Assembly: GCA_963776845.1 (NCBI GenBank)
Contig: CAVZOJ010000011.1
Coordinates: 558,001-622,000 of the forward strand
Source of the DNA: Roseitranquillus sp963776845
GTDB taxonomy: Bacteria > Pseudomonadota > Alphaproteobacteria > Rhodobacterales > Rhodobacteraceae
Length of the DNA: 64,000 bases
Direction: 5' to 3'
Positions 8,715-18,934 of this stretch are shown here, piece after piece. Under the pieces are notes generated by a model. The model did no database searches and was not told the origin of the DNA. It saw only the letters and a list, made by a program, of their open reading frames with translations. A program made the translations under genes and the position numbers. Positions within the stretch are counted from its first letter, which is position 1; every line of letters begins with the position of its first letter.

Positions 8715-9846
8715 CTGGCGTGAGGCTGGCTTCGCCGTCTACGTGCACTGGCCTTTCTGCCAGTCGAAATGCCCGTACTGCGACTTCAACAGCCACGTTG
8801 TCACTGGGGTCGATCAGGCGGCATGGCGTGCGGCGATGGTACGCGAGATCCAGCGGGCTGCGCAGAGGACCGCAGATCGCGATGTGACGTCGGTCTTCTT
8901 TGGCGGCGGCACGCCGAGCATGATGGAGCCGGAGACGGTGAGCGCGATCCTCGAGGCGATCAGCGACTGCTGGTCCCTACCTGATTTTGCAGAAGTCACG
9001 CTCGAGGCAAATCCCACCTCCGTCGAGGCGGCGCGCTTTCTCGGCTACCGCGCCGCGGGTGTGAACCGTCTGTCGGTTGGCGCGCAGGCACTTGACGACG
9101 CCGAACTGCGGCGCTTGGGGCGTCTCCACTCATCGGACGAGGCGCGCGCAGCGTTGAAGACCGCTCACTCGATTTTTCCGCGAGTTAGCGCTGATCTGAT
9201 CTATGCAAGGCAGCACCAGACACTGCAAGCTTGGCGTAACGAGCTCAAAGAAGCGTTGGACCTCGGGCTTGCGCATCTTTCGCTGTACCAACTGACGATT
9301 GAGGACGGCACCGTCTTCGGAGAGCGGCACAGGAAGGGGCTGCTGCCGGGACTGCCGGAGGAGGAGCTCGGAGCCGATCTCTTCGAGCTGACGCAAGAAG
9401 TGTGCGGCGCCGCCGGGTTGCCAGCGTATGAAATCTCGAACCATGCGCGTTCCGGGGCGGAATCGGCTCATAACCTCGTCTATTGGCGGGCCGGAGACTG
9501 GGTCGGCATCGGGCCGGGTGCAAAGGGCCGAATCTGCGACGGGACAAGGCGCTGGGAGGGAAGCGCCCCATCCGTACCGGGCGAGTGGCTGTCGCTCGCA
9601 CGCGGTGGCAACGGGGCGACGACATGGGAACCTGCCGATGGCCACGGAACGGAGTATCTGATGATGGGCCTGCGTTTGGTCGAGGGCGTTAGCCTAACCA
9701 AAGTAGCCAGATTGGGCGTCGTTCTTCCGACAAGTACTTTGGATGAGCTCTCCGAAGCAGGGCTCGTCGACGTCGCAGACAATCAGCTTCGGCTCTCCGC
9801 AGCAGGGCGGCCCCTCCTCAACGCGGTCTTGCGCGAACTGATCTAG
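8662..9846 (+). CDS. hemW: Radical SAM heme chaperone HemW
   Basis: Coproporphyrinogen III oxidase-like radical SAM protein of 394 residues, now regarded as a heme chaperone rather than a true HemN. I chose ATG 8662 because GGAGGAG lies just upstream; this gives a 53-base overlap with rdgB. The 4Fe-4S cluster cysteines are at residues ~33, 37 and 40 (CQSKCPYC), and the extra cysteine of the HemN-type CxxxCxxCxC signature is replaced by Phe, as expected for HemW. GGGTPSMM, the LEANPTSVE segment and a C-terminal HemN_C domain follow. It converges with parB with a four-base overlap at the stops. Confidence 0.94.
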   Translation: MRSITALAPSPHSRANSNWREAGFAVYVHWPFCQSKCPYCDFNSHVVTGVDQAAWRAAMVREIQRAAQRTADRDVTSVFFGGGTPSMMEPETVSAILEAISDCWSLPDFAEVTLEANPTSVEAARFLGYRAAGVNRLSVGAQALDDAELRRLGRLHSSDEARAALKTAHSIFPRVSADLIYARQHQTLQAWRNELKEALDLGLAHLSLYQLTIEDGTVFGERHRKGLLPGLPEEELGADLFELTQEVCGAAGLPAYEISNHARSGAESAHNLVYWRAGDWVGIGPGAKGRICDGTRRWEGSAPSVPGEWLSLARGGNGATTWEPADGHGTEYLMMGLRLVEGVSLTKVARLGVVLPTSTLDELSEAGLVDVADNQLRLSAAGRPLLNAVLRELI

Positions 9847-10718
9847 GCGTTGGCGATACGCTGGCAGAGGTCATCAAGCTGCTCGAGGCTGCGGTAACGC
9901 ACCGTCAGCGTCCCCGTGCCGTCGGTCCGATGATCGATTGAGACCTTTAGCCCGGTCGCCGCGGCGAGGTCGGACTCGAGCGCCGCGGTGTCAGCGTCCT
10001 TTGTCGGTGGCTGTGGCCGCTCGCGCGGGGTCGGCACAGCGTTCTTGGCGAGGCGCTCCGTCTCCCGAACAGACAACTGGCGTGTGACGACCTGTTGCGC
10101 GAGCGCCAACGGATCGGTGGCGGTGATAAGGGCGCGCGCGTGGCCGGCGGTCAGCTTCCCAACAATGACCATGTCCTGAATTTCTTGCGGAAGACCTAAT
10201 AATCTCAGTAGGTTAGCGATGTGGCTACGGCTCTTTCCGAGAGCTTCCGACAAACGCTCCTGCGTGTGGCCGAATCGCTCTATCAGCTGGCGGTAGCCCG
10301 CCGCCTCCTCGATCGGGTTCAGGTTCGATCGCTGAACGTTCTCGATGATCGCGACCTCGATGACCTCACGGTCATCGAAGTCCCGTACGATGGCGGGCAG
10401 TTCATGAAGTTGCGCAAGTTGAGCCGCGCGCCACCTCCGTTCACCCGCCACGATTTGGAAGTGCTCTCCTCGTCCCGGATGCGGTCGCACGACCAGGGGT
10501 TGGATCACCCCTTTCTCTCGCACCGAGGCCGCGAGGTCGGCGAGGGCCGCCTCGTCGAAAGCGCGCCGCGGCTGGTCGGGATTTGCTTCAATCCGGTCGA
10601 TCGGGATGCGGCGAAGTTCCCTCCGATCTGGCGCCGCCGATTGGCCGTCGACGGCGACGTCCGCCATCAACGCCGAGAGGCCGCGACCTAGGCCACGCTG
10701 TCTGTTCTGCGTGTTCAT
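9843..10718 (-). CDS. parB: Chromosome partitioning protein ParB
   Basis: CTP-dependent DNA clamp of 291 residues that loads at parS and spreads to form the segregation complex. The N-terminal RGLGRGLSALMAD segment would contact ParA. The CTPase/ParB-N domain has the GERRWRAAQ motif and ENVQRSNLNPIEEA. The helix-turn-helix follows (LSEALGKSRSHIANLLRLL), and a C-terminal dimerisation domain ends the protein. It overlaps parA by four bases (ATGA). Two matching parS sites lie 1.4 and 3.2 kb away within rsmG and mnmG, so the locus is self-contained and probably near the replication origin. Confidence 0.97.
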   Translation of the reverse strand: MNTQNRQRGLGRGLSALMADVAVDGQSAAPDRRELRRIPIDRIEANPDQPRRAFDEAALADLAASVREKGVIQPLVVRPHPGRGEHFQIVAGERRWRAAQLAQLHELPAIVRDFDDREVIEVAIIENVQRSNLNPIEEAAGYRQLIERFGHTQERLSEALGKSRSHIANLLRLLGLPQEIQDMVIVGKLTAGHARALITATDPLALAQQVVTRQLSVRETERLAKNAVPTPRERPQPPTKDADTAALESDLAAATGLKVSIDHRTDGTGTLTVRYRSLEQLDDLCQRIANA

Positions 10719-11521
10719 GACGCAATCCTCATGTCGCGGTTCCCAAGTTCCAGTGCAAGGGCGCGGTAGGCGGCGCTTCCTTTTGATGTGGTGTCGTACG
10801 AGAGCACCGGCTGCGCATGAGAGGGCGCTTCGCTAAGCCGAACAGTTCGAGGCACGATGGTGTTGAGGACAAGTCCGCCAAGATTTTCCCTGGCGTCGCG
10901 CTCAACCTGAAGGGAAAGGTTGTTCCTTGCGTCGAACATGGTCAGGAGGACCCCCTCAATCCTGAGATCCGGGTTCGGTCCTTCTCGCACCTCACGCACT
11001 GTGAGCATCAATTGCGATAAGCCCTCGAGCGCGAAGAATTCGCTCTGGAGCGGGACAAGGAGGCTGTCGGCTGCGACAAGGGCATTCACTGTCAGAAGGC
11101 CGAGAGCGGGAGGACAGTCGATCAGCACGTGATCGAAATCCCGGGCCACCGGGCTGTCTCGAATTGCGGTGCGGAGCATTCTGCTTCGATTTGCATGGGC
11201 GGCCATCTCGATATCTGCAGAACTCAAGTCGGAATTCGCCGGAACGACGCCGAGGCCCCGTATGCCTGTCGGTACGACAACATCTTGTAGATGTGCATCG
11301 GAAAACAACAACTCATAGACGGTCGCACGGCGCTTTTCGTGATAAATCCCGAGGCCGGTCGACGCATTTCCCTGCGGATCGAGGTCTATGAGCAAGACGT
11401 TCTGCCCGTTCTCGGCCAGGGCGGCGGCCAAGTTGATTGCTGTGGTGGTTTTACCGACGCCACCCTTCTGATTTGCTATAGCAACGATTTTCGGACGCAA
11501 CGCGGTCACGGCGTCAGGCAC
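10715..11521 (-). CDS. parA: Chromosome partitioning ATPase ParA
   Basis: Walker-type ATPase of 268 residues that drives origin segregation with ParB. The deviant Walker A motif KGGVGKTT is at residues 19-26, followed by the LLIDLDPQGNASTGLG switch region. Further motifs are DHVLIDCPPALGLLTVNAL and the GVLLTMFDARNNLS segment. It overlaps rsmG by eight bases upstream and parB by four downstream, so the genes mnmE to parB probably form one transcription unit. The length is typical of chromosomal (Soj) rather than plasmid ParA proteins. Confidence 0.97.
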   Translation of the reverse strand: MPDAVTALRPKIVAIANQKGGVGKTTTAINLAAALAENGQNVLLIDLDPQGNASTGLGIYHEKRRATVYELLFSDAHLQDVVVPTGIRGLGVVPANSDLSSADIEMAAHANRSRMLRTAIRDSPVARDFDHVLIDCPPALGLLTVNALVAADSLLVPLQSEFFALEGLSQLMLTVREVREGPNPDLRIEGVLLTMFDARNNLSLQVERDARENLGGLVLNTIVPRTVRLSEAPSHAQPVLSYDTTSKGSAAYRALALELGNRDMRIAS

Positions 11522-12098
11522 GGGATAGCCCTCCGATCTTCAGAATGACGGCGTCTGGATGTGTTCTGCTCGATGCCGCCTCCCAGGAAAAGTGCCACGT
11601 GGCGCGCGCATTCTCAAGCTCTTCCTGCCACCGCCGGCCCTTCATCAAAAAGGCCTCTCCATGCGGAGCGAGGTGCCGCTCCACGTAGCTTAGTAGTCTG
11701 TCGAGCGGTGCCAGAGCGCGAGCCGTCACCACCGGGGCGGAAAGCGGGGCAAGGGCTTCGATCCGGGCGCATTGCACATCAGCATTGAGCCCGAGTGTCC
11801 GCGTAACGTGCGCAAGAAAGGCAGCTTTGCGGCGATCACTCTCCACACAAACGATGGCCGACGCTGGCCGGGCACAGGCGAGGACAAGACCCGGAAGGCC
11901 CGCTCCGGAACCTAGATCGACGATCCGAGAAGGAGAGCCGGTAATTAACGCGTCGAGCTGGAGGCAATCCTTAATGTGCCGCGTTCGAAATTCTCCAGAG
12001 TCGCGTGCGCCGATCAAGTTGATACGACGGTTCCAGTCAAGAAGCAGTTCGGAGTACGCGCCCAGCCGGGCTTGCGTTTCACGTGAAACAGCAAGCAA
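11514..12098 (-). CDS. rsmG: 16S rRNA (guanine-527-N7)-methyltransferase RsmG
   Basis: SAM-dependent methyltransferase of 194 residues acting on G527 of 16S rRNA in the 530 loop. The start is a TTG at 12098, three bases after mnmG. The N-terminal helices contain LLLDWNRRINLIGA, and the SAM-binding motif is VDLGSGAGLPGLVLA at residues ~62-76. The codons for Val-Ser-Arg-Glu-Thr at residues 4-8 are also a parS site, so the N-terminus is constrained at the DNA level. The protein is slightly shorter than the usual ~205 residues but all core motifs are present. Confidence 0.94.
   Translation of the reverse strand: MLAVSRETQARLGAYSELLLDWNRRINLIGARDSGEFRTRHIKDCLQLDALITGSPSRIVDLGSGAGLPGLVLACARPASAIVCVESDRRKAAFLAHVTRTLGLNADVQCARIEALAPLSAPVVTARALAPLDRLLSYVERHLAPHGEAFLMKGRRWQEELENARATWHFSWEAASSRTHPDAVILKIGGLSRA
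12075..12090. promoter_or_regulatory. parS centromere site inside rsmG 5' codons
   Basis: CGTTTCACGTGAAACA matches the universal parS sequence TGTTTCACGTGAAACA at 15 of 16 bases, with the 14-base core GTTTCACGTGAAAC perfect. It lies within codons 4-8 of rsmG and is a ParB loading site for the parAB system encoded next door. Confidence 0.93.
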
Positions 12099-12100
12099 GC

Positions 12101-13966
12101 TCAGGCCGCCCTTGCAGCGCGCGCCGTGCTCAAAAGAAGCGTGAGGGCCGCCGGCGTCATTCCCTCGATCCTTGCGGCTTGGGCAATTGAAACGGGCCGA
12201 ACCACCTCAAGTTTGGAGCGCAGCTCCGAGGACAAGCTTGAGATTGTGCTGTAATCGAGACTTTCCGGAAGCCGCATTGCTTCGTCGCGCCGCAAGGTTT
12301 CGGCATCGCGCTTCTGGCGGCTAAGGTACGAAGAATACACGCTTTCACGTTCCAACTGCACCCAGGTGTCATCAGCAATGTCAGACGCCTCGACTTCGAG
12401 CGCCACAATGGCAGCGCGCGACGCGCCATCCAGTGCAAGAACCTCCATACCATCGCGCTTTTTCCCGTCCTGATTGACTTGGAGACCGACGCGGGTCAAA
12501 TCTCCGGGCGTCGCGGACATGCCGGCAAGGACGGATCGGCCCCTCTCCAACGCGTCCATCTTGCGCGAGAAAGCGCTCTGCCGCGCTTTCGAAATGACGC
12601 CAAGGCCGGTCGCCACTCCCGTCAATCGCTGATCTGCGTTGTCAACTCGGAGCGAAAGCCGGTACTCGGCTCGTGACGTGAACATCCTGTATGGCTCTGA
12701 CACGCCGCGCGTAACAAGATCATCAATCATGACACCGATGTACGAGGTCGTACGGCTGAACTCTACGGGTCCCTCCGACTGCGTGAATCTGACCGCGTTC
12801 AATCCCGCAACCAGACCCTGCGCCGCAGCCTCTTCATACCCCGTAGTTCCGTTAATCTGGCCAGCTAGATAGAGTCCCTGCACCGCATTCAAAGCCAGAT
12901 CCGGTCCAAGGGACCTCGGGTCAAAATAATCGTATTCTATCGCGTAACCTGGTTGCAGTATTCGCGCATTCTCAAGCCCTGGGATCAACCTCAGTAACTC
13001 CAGTTGCGCGTCTTCCGGCAACGACGTCGAGATTCCGTTGGGGTACACGGTGTTGTCGTCCAGGCCCTCAGGCTCAAGAAAGACCTGGTGCGATCCCTTA
13101 TCAGAAAACCTGACGACTTTGTCTTCGATCGATGGGCAGTAGCGCGGCCCGCTACTACCGATCTTTCCACCGTACATAGCAGACCGATGCAGATTTGACC
13201 GGATCACGTCATGGACAGCTTCGCTCGTTTGGGTCAAACCGCAAGCAACCTGTCGACACGCGACTTCCTGCGTAAGGAACGACAAGAACGTGGGCGAATC
13301 GTCCCCCTTCTGCTCGCTGACGCGCGCCCAATCAACCGTCTTTCCACACAGTCTTGGCGGCGTTCCTGTCTTGAGGCGACCGACTCCCGTCGCGAGTTCT
13401 CGCAGCTGCGCCGCAAGAGGAAGTGACGCAGAGTCCCCCATTCTACCGCCGACGAACGACCGGTCCCCGATATGGATGCGACCCCCAAGGAACGTGCCCG
13501 TCGTCAGGACGATCGCTCCTGACCGAAGGACCGACCCCCCTCTCAGCGCGACACCGCAAACACGATCCGCGTGCATGTCGAGTGCAACCACTTCATCCTC
13601 AATTATCGTGAGGGTTTCGCGATGCTTTAGTATGTCCTGAACAGCGGCTCGATACAGCCTGCGGTCTGACTGCGTCCTCGGCCCCTGTACAGCCGGGCCT
13701 TTGCTCCGATTGAGGAGCCGGAACTGGATGCCGCTATGGTCCGCCGCACGTCCCATTATGCCATCGAAGGCGTCAACCTCGCGAACAAGATGGCCTTTCC
13801 CGACGCCGCCGATCGCTGGGTTGCACGACATCGTACCAATGTCGCTTGTCTTGAGAGTTACCAGCGCAACGCTCGCACCCACCCGTGCCGCGACATCCGC
13901 CGCCTCTACGCCCGCGTGTCCGCCGCCGATCACGATGACGTCGTAGGAGTGTTTCACGTGAAACAT
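12101..13966 (-). CDS. mnmG: tRNA uridine-34 carboxymethylaminomethyl modification protein MnmG (GidA)
   Basis: FAD-dependent partner of MnmE, installing the cmnm5/mnm5 group on wobble U34 of several tRNAs; 621 residues. I use ATG 13966 (MFHVKHS) rather than the GTG one codon earlier because its A overlaps the mnmE stop (TGATG). The dinucleotide-binding motif GGGHAGVEAA is at residues ~14-23, with SCNPAIGGVGKGHLVREVDA and the TGTFLGG motif after it. The C-terminal helical domain ends ARIEGMTPAALTLLL. Residues 2-5 (Phe-His-Val-Lys) are encoded by a perfect parS site. Confidence 0.97.
   Translation of the reverse strand: MFHVKHSYDVIVIGGGHAGVEAADVAARVGASVALVTLKTSDIGTMSCNPAIGGVGKGHLVREVDAFDGIMGRAADHSGIQFRLLNRSKGPAVQGPRTQSDRRLYRAAVQDILKHRETLTIIEDEVVALDMHADRVCGVALRGGSVLRSGAIVLTTGTFLGGRIHIGDRSFVGGRMGDSASLPLAAQLRELATGVGRLKTGTPPRLCGKTVDWARVSEQKGDDSPTFLSFLTQEVACRQVACGLTQTSEAVHDVIRSNLHRSAMYGGKIGSSGPRYCPSIEDKVVRFSDKGSHQVFLEPEGLDDNTVYPNGISTSLPEDAQLELLRLIPGLENARILQPGYAIEYDYFDPRSLGPDLALNAVQGLYLAGQINGTTGYEEAAAQGLVAGLNAVRFTQSEGPVEFSRTTSYIGVMIDDLVTRGVSEPYRMFTSRAEYRLSLRVDNADQRLTGVATGLGVISKARQSAFSRKMDALERGRSVLAGMSATPGDLTRVGLQVNQDGKKRDGMEVLALDGASRAAIVALEVEASDIADDTWVQLERESVYSSYLSRQKRDAETLRRDEAMRLPESLDYSTISSLSSELRSKLEVVRPVSIAQAARIEGMTPAALTLLLSTARAARAA
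13950..13965. promoter_or_regulatory. parS centromere site inside mnmG 5' codons
   Basis: TGTTTCACGTGAAACA is a 16/16 match to the consensus parS palindrome. It starts at the second base of the mnmG start codon on the minus strand, so the centromere site and the protein N-terminus share the same bases. It is the stronger of the two sites seen in this window. Confidence 0.96.
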
Positions 13967-15258
13967 CACTTTCCGATACAGAAGGAGGAAAAGATATGCC
14001 CCAAAATCTCCTCGACGTCCACCCGGCCGATCAGGGCATCGAGCTCGGCTCTCGTCGCACGCAGATCATCCGCAACGAGTTCCGCTTCATTTGAACCCAT
14101 GCGTTCAAGAGCCTGACGCACATAGGTCGAAGCTCTCTCTAGAGCTCTCCCATGCCTGGCGCGCGTTGCTAATCCGCGCCCCCGTGCCCGACATTCAAGC
14201 TCCTGCCGAACCGCGTCCATCAGCTCTGTCAACCCCGCTCCCGTCAGTCCTGACACGTTCAAGCCAGGCCCTTGCCCGAGGTCGCTTTTGCCGTGTAGCG
14301 CCATATCTCCCGGCTGAACGGCCACACCACAAGTCTTTGCGCCCTCGCCCAAGAAGAGCCGGAGGTCGGATGCCTCTGCGCGTGCCTTCGTGCGATCAAC
14401 GCCGATCGCCTCAATCTCGTCCGAGGCATCGCGAAGGCCTGCCGTATCGAGGAAGGTCACCGGTAGTCCCCCCAGATCCACTCGAACCTCAAGAACGTCG
14501 CGCGTCGTCCCAGGGTGCGCCGAGGTAATAGCCACTTCTCGCCGAGCTATCGCATTGATAATAGTAGACTTCCCGGCATTTGGGGGTCCGACAATAGCGA
14601 CTTCGAAGCCGTCTCGAACCCGCTCCGCCACAAGCGCGCCCGCGGCCTCCCGCTTCCACTCGGCAAGGAGGCTTGTGAGCGACCACTGAACCTCTTCCTC
14701 AAGACCCGCTGGCACCTCATCTTCCACAAAATCAATGCTGGCCTCAATGAGGGCAGAGACTCTGACAAGCTCCGCCCTCCACCTCTCGACTTGATGGCCA
14801 AAGTCGCCCGCGAAGGTCCGCTGAGCCTGGATCAATTGTGCGTCGGTTTCCGCATCTATGAGATCTGCCAGACCTTCGACCTGCGTCAGATCGAGCCGCC
14901 CATTCTCCAACGCGCGTCGGGTGAACTCTCCCGCCTCAGCCAAGCGACAGTTCGGCAACGACTCGAGGACAGACTCCAATCGTCGCATGACTGCGATGCT
15001 GCCATGCACGTGGAATTCCACGGTAAGTTCACCGGTAAAACTCGCACCCGCATCGAACCGCAGAACCAGTGCATCATCGATGATCAGATCATCATGCGAC
15101 AAACGCCTTAGCCTCGCTCGCCTCGGCTCAGGCACGTCACCGCACAACGCCGCGGCGATACTGTACGCTTCCGGGCCAGACACCCGATAGACCGCAATGC
15201 CTGCCCTGCCTCTGGCGCTGGCCAAGGCGAAGATCGTGTCGCCCCGGTCTGCCGTCAT
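13966..15258 (-). CDS. mnmE: tRNA modification GTPase MnmE
   Basis: GTPase of 430 residues that works with MnmG on wobble uridines. The N-terminal formyl-THF-binding domain (DTIFALASARGRAGIAVYR) is followed by the helical domain split around the G domain. G1 is GPPNAGKST near residue 220, G2 is HPGTTRD, and G3 is DTAGLRD. The G4 position reads GKSD, where the classical motif is NKxD, so its Asn is replaced by Gly. The C-terminal FCIGK with the catalytic cysteine is intact. Its stop overlaps the mnmG start by one base. The gap to rho is four bases. Confidence 0.96.
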   Translation of the reverse strand: MTADRGDTIFALASARGRAGIAVYRVSGPEAYSIAAALCGDVPEPRRARLRRLSHDDLIIDDALVLRFDAGASFTGELTVEFHVHGSIAVMRRLESVLESLPNCRLAEAGEFTRRALENGRLDLTQVEGLADLIDAETDAQLIQAQRTFAGDFGHQVERWRAELVRVSALIEASIDFVEDEVPAGLEEEVQWSLTSLLAEWKREAAGALVAERVRDGFEVAIVGPPNAGKSTIINAIARREVAITSAHPGTTRDVLEVRVDLGGLPVTFLDTAGLRDASDEIEAIGVDRTKARAEASDLRLFLGEGAKTCGVAVQPGDMALHGKSDLGQGPGLNVSGLTGAGLTELMDAVRQELECRARGRGLATRARHGRALERASTYVRQALERMGSNEAELVADDLRATRAELDALIGRVDVEEILGHIFSSFCIGK

Positions 15259-15262
15259 GCCG

Positions 15263-16534
<1,272 letters not shown>

Positions 16535-16647
16535 CGAATAGTCCCGTGCCGACGGCGAGGTGTCGGTCTTGCAAGGGAATGGGAAGACGCCGATCGGCCG
16601 ACCGGCGAAAACGCTCTTAGTCGACCGGCGAGAGCGGGTCAACATCC

Positions 16648-17098
16648 TCAGAACCGGATAACTACCGACAGCACGATGATGAACAGCAATGCGGTCGGTA
16701 CCTCGTTCATGATGCGATATCTACGACCCTCACGAGTATTCGACTTCAGCCGCAAATTCTTTCCTTCGCCGCGCGAGCCAGTGATGAAACCAGGTCATGG
16801 CAAGAACCGCCACAGCCTTAGTCCATGGCCAGAACGCGTGCCAATCGACGACACCCGGCGTCCAGACCAGCAACAGCCCGAAGGTCCATGTGGCGATCAT
16901 GGCGGGGTTCATGATGGCCCTCAGGAGACGACGCTCCATCGTCTGGAAAAGAGCGTCCGTCTCGCCGCCGGCCGCAACTGTTTCGACGTGGTAGACGTAC
17001 AGCCGCGGCAGGTAGAACAGCCCTGCCATCCAGGTCACGACCGCAATGATATGCAGCGCCTTCGTCCACGGATAGACCGAGGCCAGAATGTCACTCAT
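16648..17098 (-). pseudogene. hemJ: Protoporphyrinogen oxidase HemJ, frameshifted near the 3' end
   Basis: Membrane protoporphyrinogen IX oxidase of the HemJ type, the sixth-step heme enzyme in most alphaproteobacteria. The open frame 17098-16730 encodes the first 122 residues with the ALHIIAVVTWMAGLFYLPRL helix, the MERRLLRAIMNPAM segment and a TPGVVDW helix. It then hits a stop right after EVEYS. The missing last helix is present in another frame as NTREGRRYRIMNEVPTALL and continues to a stop at 16648. A one-base indel near 16735-16745 explains this. Heme synthesis needs this enzyme unless another oxidase exists, so a sequencing error is a serious possibility. Confidence 0.82.
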
Positions 17099-17507
17099 CG
17101 TCGCCCATCCATGTGCATCTCTCCTCCTTCTTTCTCAAAGAGGAGAAAAAGAAGGAAGATGTCATTGTAGACCATGTGCGCGACGGGGATTATCGAGCCA
17201 TGCCCAGTTCCGCCCACATTCGCGTTCAGTCCGAGACGGGACGTGCCGGCGCTGTGGATACTTGTGCTTTATCGATCACGTCCAAGAGCTTCGACAAATC
17301 CGACCAGGGGACGGATCTCGCAAAGGTCGGCTCCTCCCGGTGGACGACCAAATCCGTACGCAGGTCGTGCCGCCCTTCTCTCCACGGGGGTATCTTGCCG
17401 TGGCAAGCCGCCGCCGTAACTAGAATTCACCACCTGCGGCGAAAGACCACCGAGCGTTCACACAGGTCGACTGCAATGTGCGACCGTATATCCACAAAGC
17501 GCTCTCC
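17099..17507. other. Intergenic region between hemJ and maf
   Basis: About 410 bases with no convincing gene on either strand. It must carry the divergent promoters for the hemJ-rho and maf operons. Visible structure is an imperfect hairpin of CTTCTTTCTC with GAGAAAAAGAAG around 17120-17158 and a perfect inverted repeat CTTGCC-GT-GGCAAG at 17394-17407. I recognise no riboswitch or tRNA. Confidence 0.5.
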
Positions 17508-18104
17508 ATGCAGGCACTGATCCTTGCCTCCGCGTCACCAGCTCGGATCGGCATGCTGCGTCGCGCCGGGCTGTCTTTCGACGTCGTGCCGGCGCGTATC
17601 GATGAGGAAGCGATCCGGGCGGCGCTGGCGGCGGAAGGTAGTGGTCCGCGCAACATCGCTGACGCTCTGGCCGAGGCAAAGACCGTGAAGGTCTCCGCTC
17701 GTCACCCGGCGGCGCTCGTGATCGGGGCGGACCAGGTCCTTGACCTCGAGGGCGAGGCCATGGGCAAGACGGCATCGCCGGATGAGCTGAGAGTTCAGCT
17801 TCGCCGCCTCCGCTCAAGGCGACACAAGTTGTTCTCTGCCGCGGTTGTCGCCGAGCAGGGCCGGCCAATCTGGCGTCAAGTTCAGGAGGCTCGGCTCCAC
17901 GTTCGTGCGATGTCCGATGAATGGCTTGACGATTATGTGGAGAGAAACTGGGAAGCAGTTCGCTACGGTGTCGGCGGCTACCTCATCGAGGATGAGGGGG
18001 TCCGGCTCTTCGACAGCGTCGAAGGCGACACCTTCACCATCATGGGGCTGCCGTTGGTGCCGCTTCTGTCATGGCTAGCGATGAGAGGATCAATCCCTGG
18101 ATGA
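17508..18104 (+). CDS. maf: Maf-like nucleotide pyrophosphatase
   Basis: Nucleoside triphosphate pyrophosphatase of the Maf/YhdE-YceF family, 198 residues from ATG 17508; a GTG ten codons earlier is possible but adds nothing conserved. The N-terminal LILASASPARIGMLRRAGL carries the substrate-binding SxSPxR motif at residues ~6-12. The IDEEAIRAAL segment, the VIGADQVLDL acidic site and GVGGYLIEDEGVRLF follow. It heads the maf-aroE-coaE-dnaQ operon, whose genes all overlap, a standard Rhodobacterales order. Confidence 0.92.
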   Translation: MQALILASASPARIGMLRRAGLSFDVVPARIDEEAIRAALAAEGSGPRNIADALAEAKTVKVSARHPAALVIGADQVLDLEGEAMGKTASPDELRVQLRRLRSRRHKLFSAAVVAEQGRPIWRQVQEARLHVRAMSDEWLDDYVERNWEAVRYGVGGYLIEDEGVRLFDSVEGDTFTIMGLPLVPLLSWLAMRGSIPG

Positions 18105-18934
18105 CGACCCATACCATTCCACTATCCGGTGTCGTCGGCGCGCCGGTTGCGCATTCACTGTCGCCACGGTTGCACGGGTTCTGGCTGCGTAAGATGGGTT
18201 TGGCCGGCCACTACGTGCCTCTCGAGGTCAGTCAGGCTGACCTGAGACAGGTTCTCTCTACGATGCCGCTGATGGGATTCGTCGGCTGCAATGTTACAAT
18301 TCCGCACAAGGAGAGCGTTCTCGGCATGGCCGACCTAGTCACGGACCGTGCGGCGCTGATCGGAGCGGCCAATACCTTGATCTTCCGCCCAGACGGTCGG
18401 ATCCACGCCGACAATACCGATGGCTACGGCTTCCTGCAGAATCTCTACCAGCGTGCGCCGGAGTGGGAGCCCACGATCGGTCCAGCGGCCATTTTCGGTG
18501 CCGGCGGCGCTGCCCGCGCGGTTGTCGCAAGCCTGATGGACGCGGGGGTTCCTCAAATTCGGATCGCCAACCGCACCCGCGCTCGCGCCGAATCTCTCCG
18601 CGCCGAGTTTGGGCCTCGGCTCACGGTATTCGATTGGAACGACGGGCGGGCGATGGTCGAGGGCGCAGCGACGGTCGTGAACGCGTCTTCCCTCGGGATG
18701 GCGGGCAGGCCGGACCTGCGGTTGCCCGACGGCTCGTTCCGGCCGGGAATGGTAGTGACCGATCTCATCTACGCTCCCCTGCGCACGGGCTTTCTCGCCG
18801 CTGCCGAGGCTGCGGGATGCAGTACCGTGGATGGCCTCGGGATGCTGATCTGGCAAGCTGTGCCGGGCTTCGAGCGCTGGTTTGGCGAACGCCCGGAGGT
18901 CGACGAGGATGTCCGACGCGCGATCTTGGCATGA
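18071..18934 (+). CDS. aroE: Shikimate dehydrogenase
   Basis: NADPH-dependent reduction of 3-dehydroshikimate to shikimate in aromatic amino acid synthesis; up to 287 residues. The start could be ATG 18071, overlapping maf by 34 bases, or ATG 18101, just after it. Substrate-binding residues are in SLSPRLHGFWL, the catalytic lysine is in NVTIPHKE, and the Asp is in ADNTDGYGF. The NADP site is FGAGGAARAVV, followed by ANRTRARAESL. The C-terminal DGLGMLIWQAVPGFERWFG helix is complete. It ends in a four-base overlap with coaE. Confidence 0.96.
   Translation: MASDERINPWMTTHTIPLSGVVGAPVAHSLSPRLHGFWLRKMGLAGHYVPLEVSQADLRQVLSTMPLMGFVGCNVTIPHKESVLGMADLVTDRAALIGAANTLIFRPDGRIHADNTDGYGFLQNLYQRAPEWEPTIGPAAIFGAGGAARAVVASLMDAGVPQIRIANRTRARAESLRAEFGPRLTVFDWNDGRAMVEGAATVVNASSLGMAGRPDLRLPDGSFRPGMVVTDLIYAPLRTGFLAAAEAAGCSTVDGLGMLIWQAVPGFERWFGERPEVDEDVRRAILA

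Noticed and set aside
14330..14345. Loss of MnmE GTPase activity because G4 reads GKSD instead of NKxD
   Set aside because: All other G motifs and the catalytic cysteine are intact, and variation of this Asn may be shared by related MnmE proteins; not evidence of inactivity.
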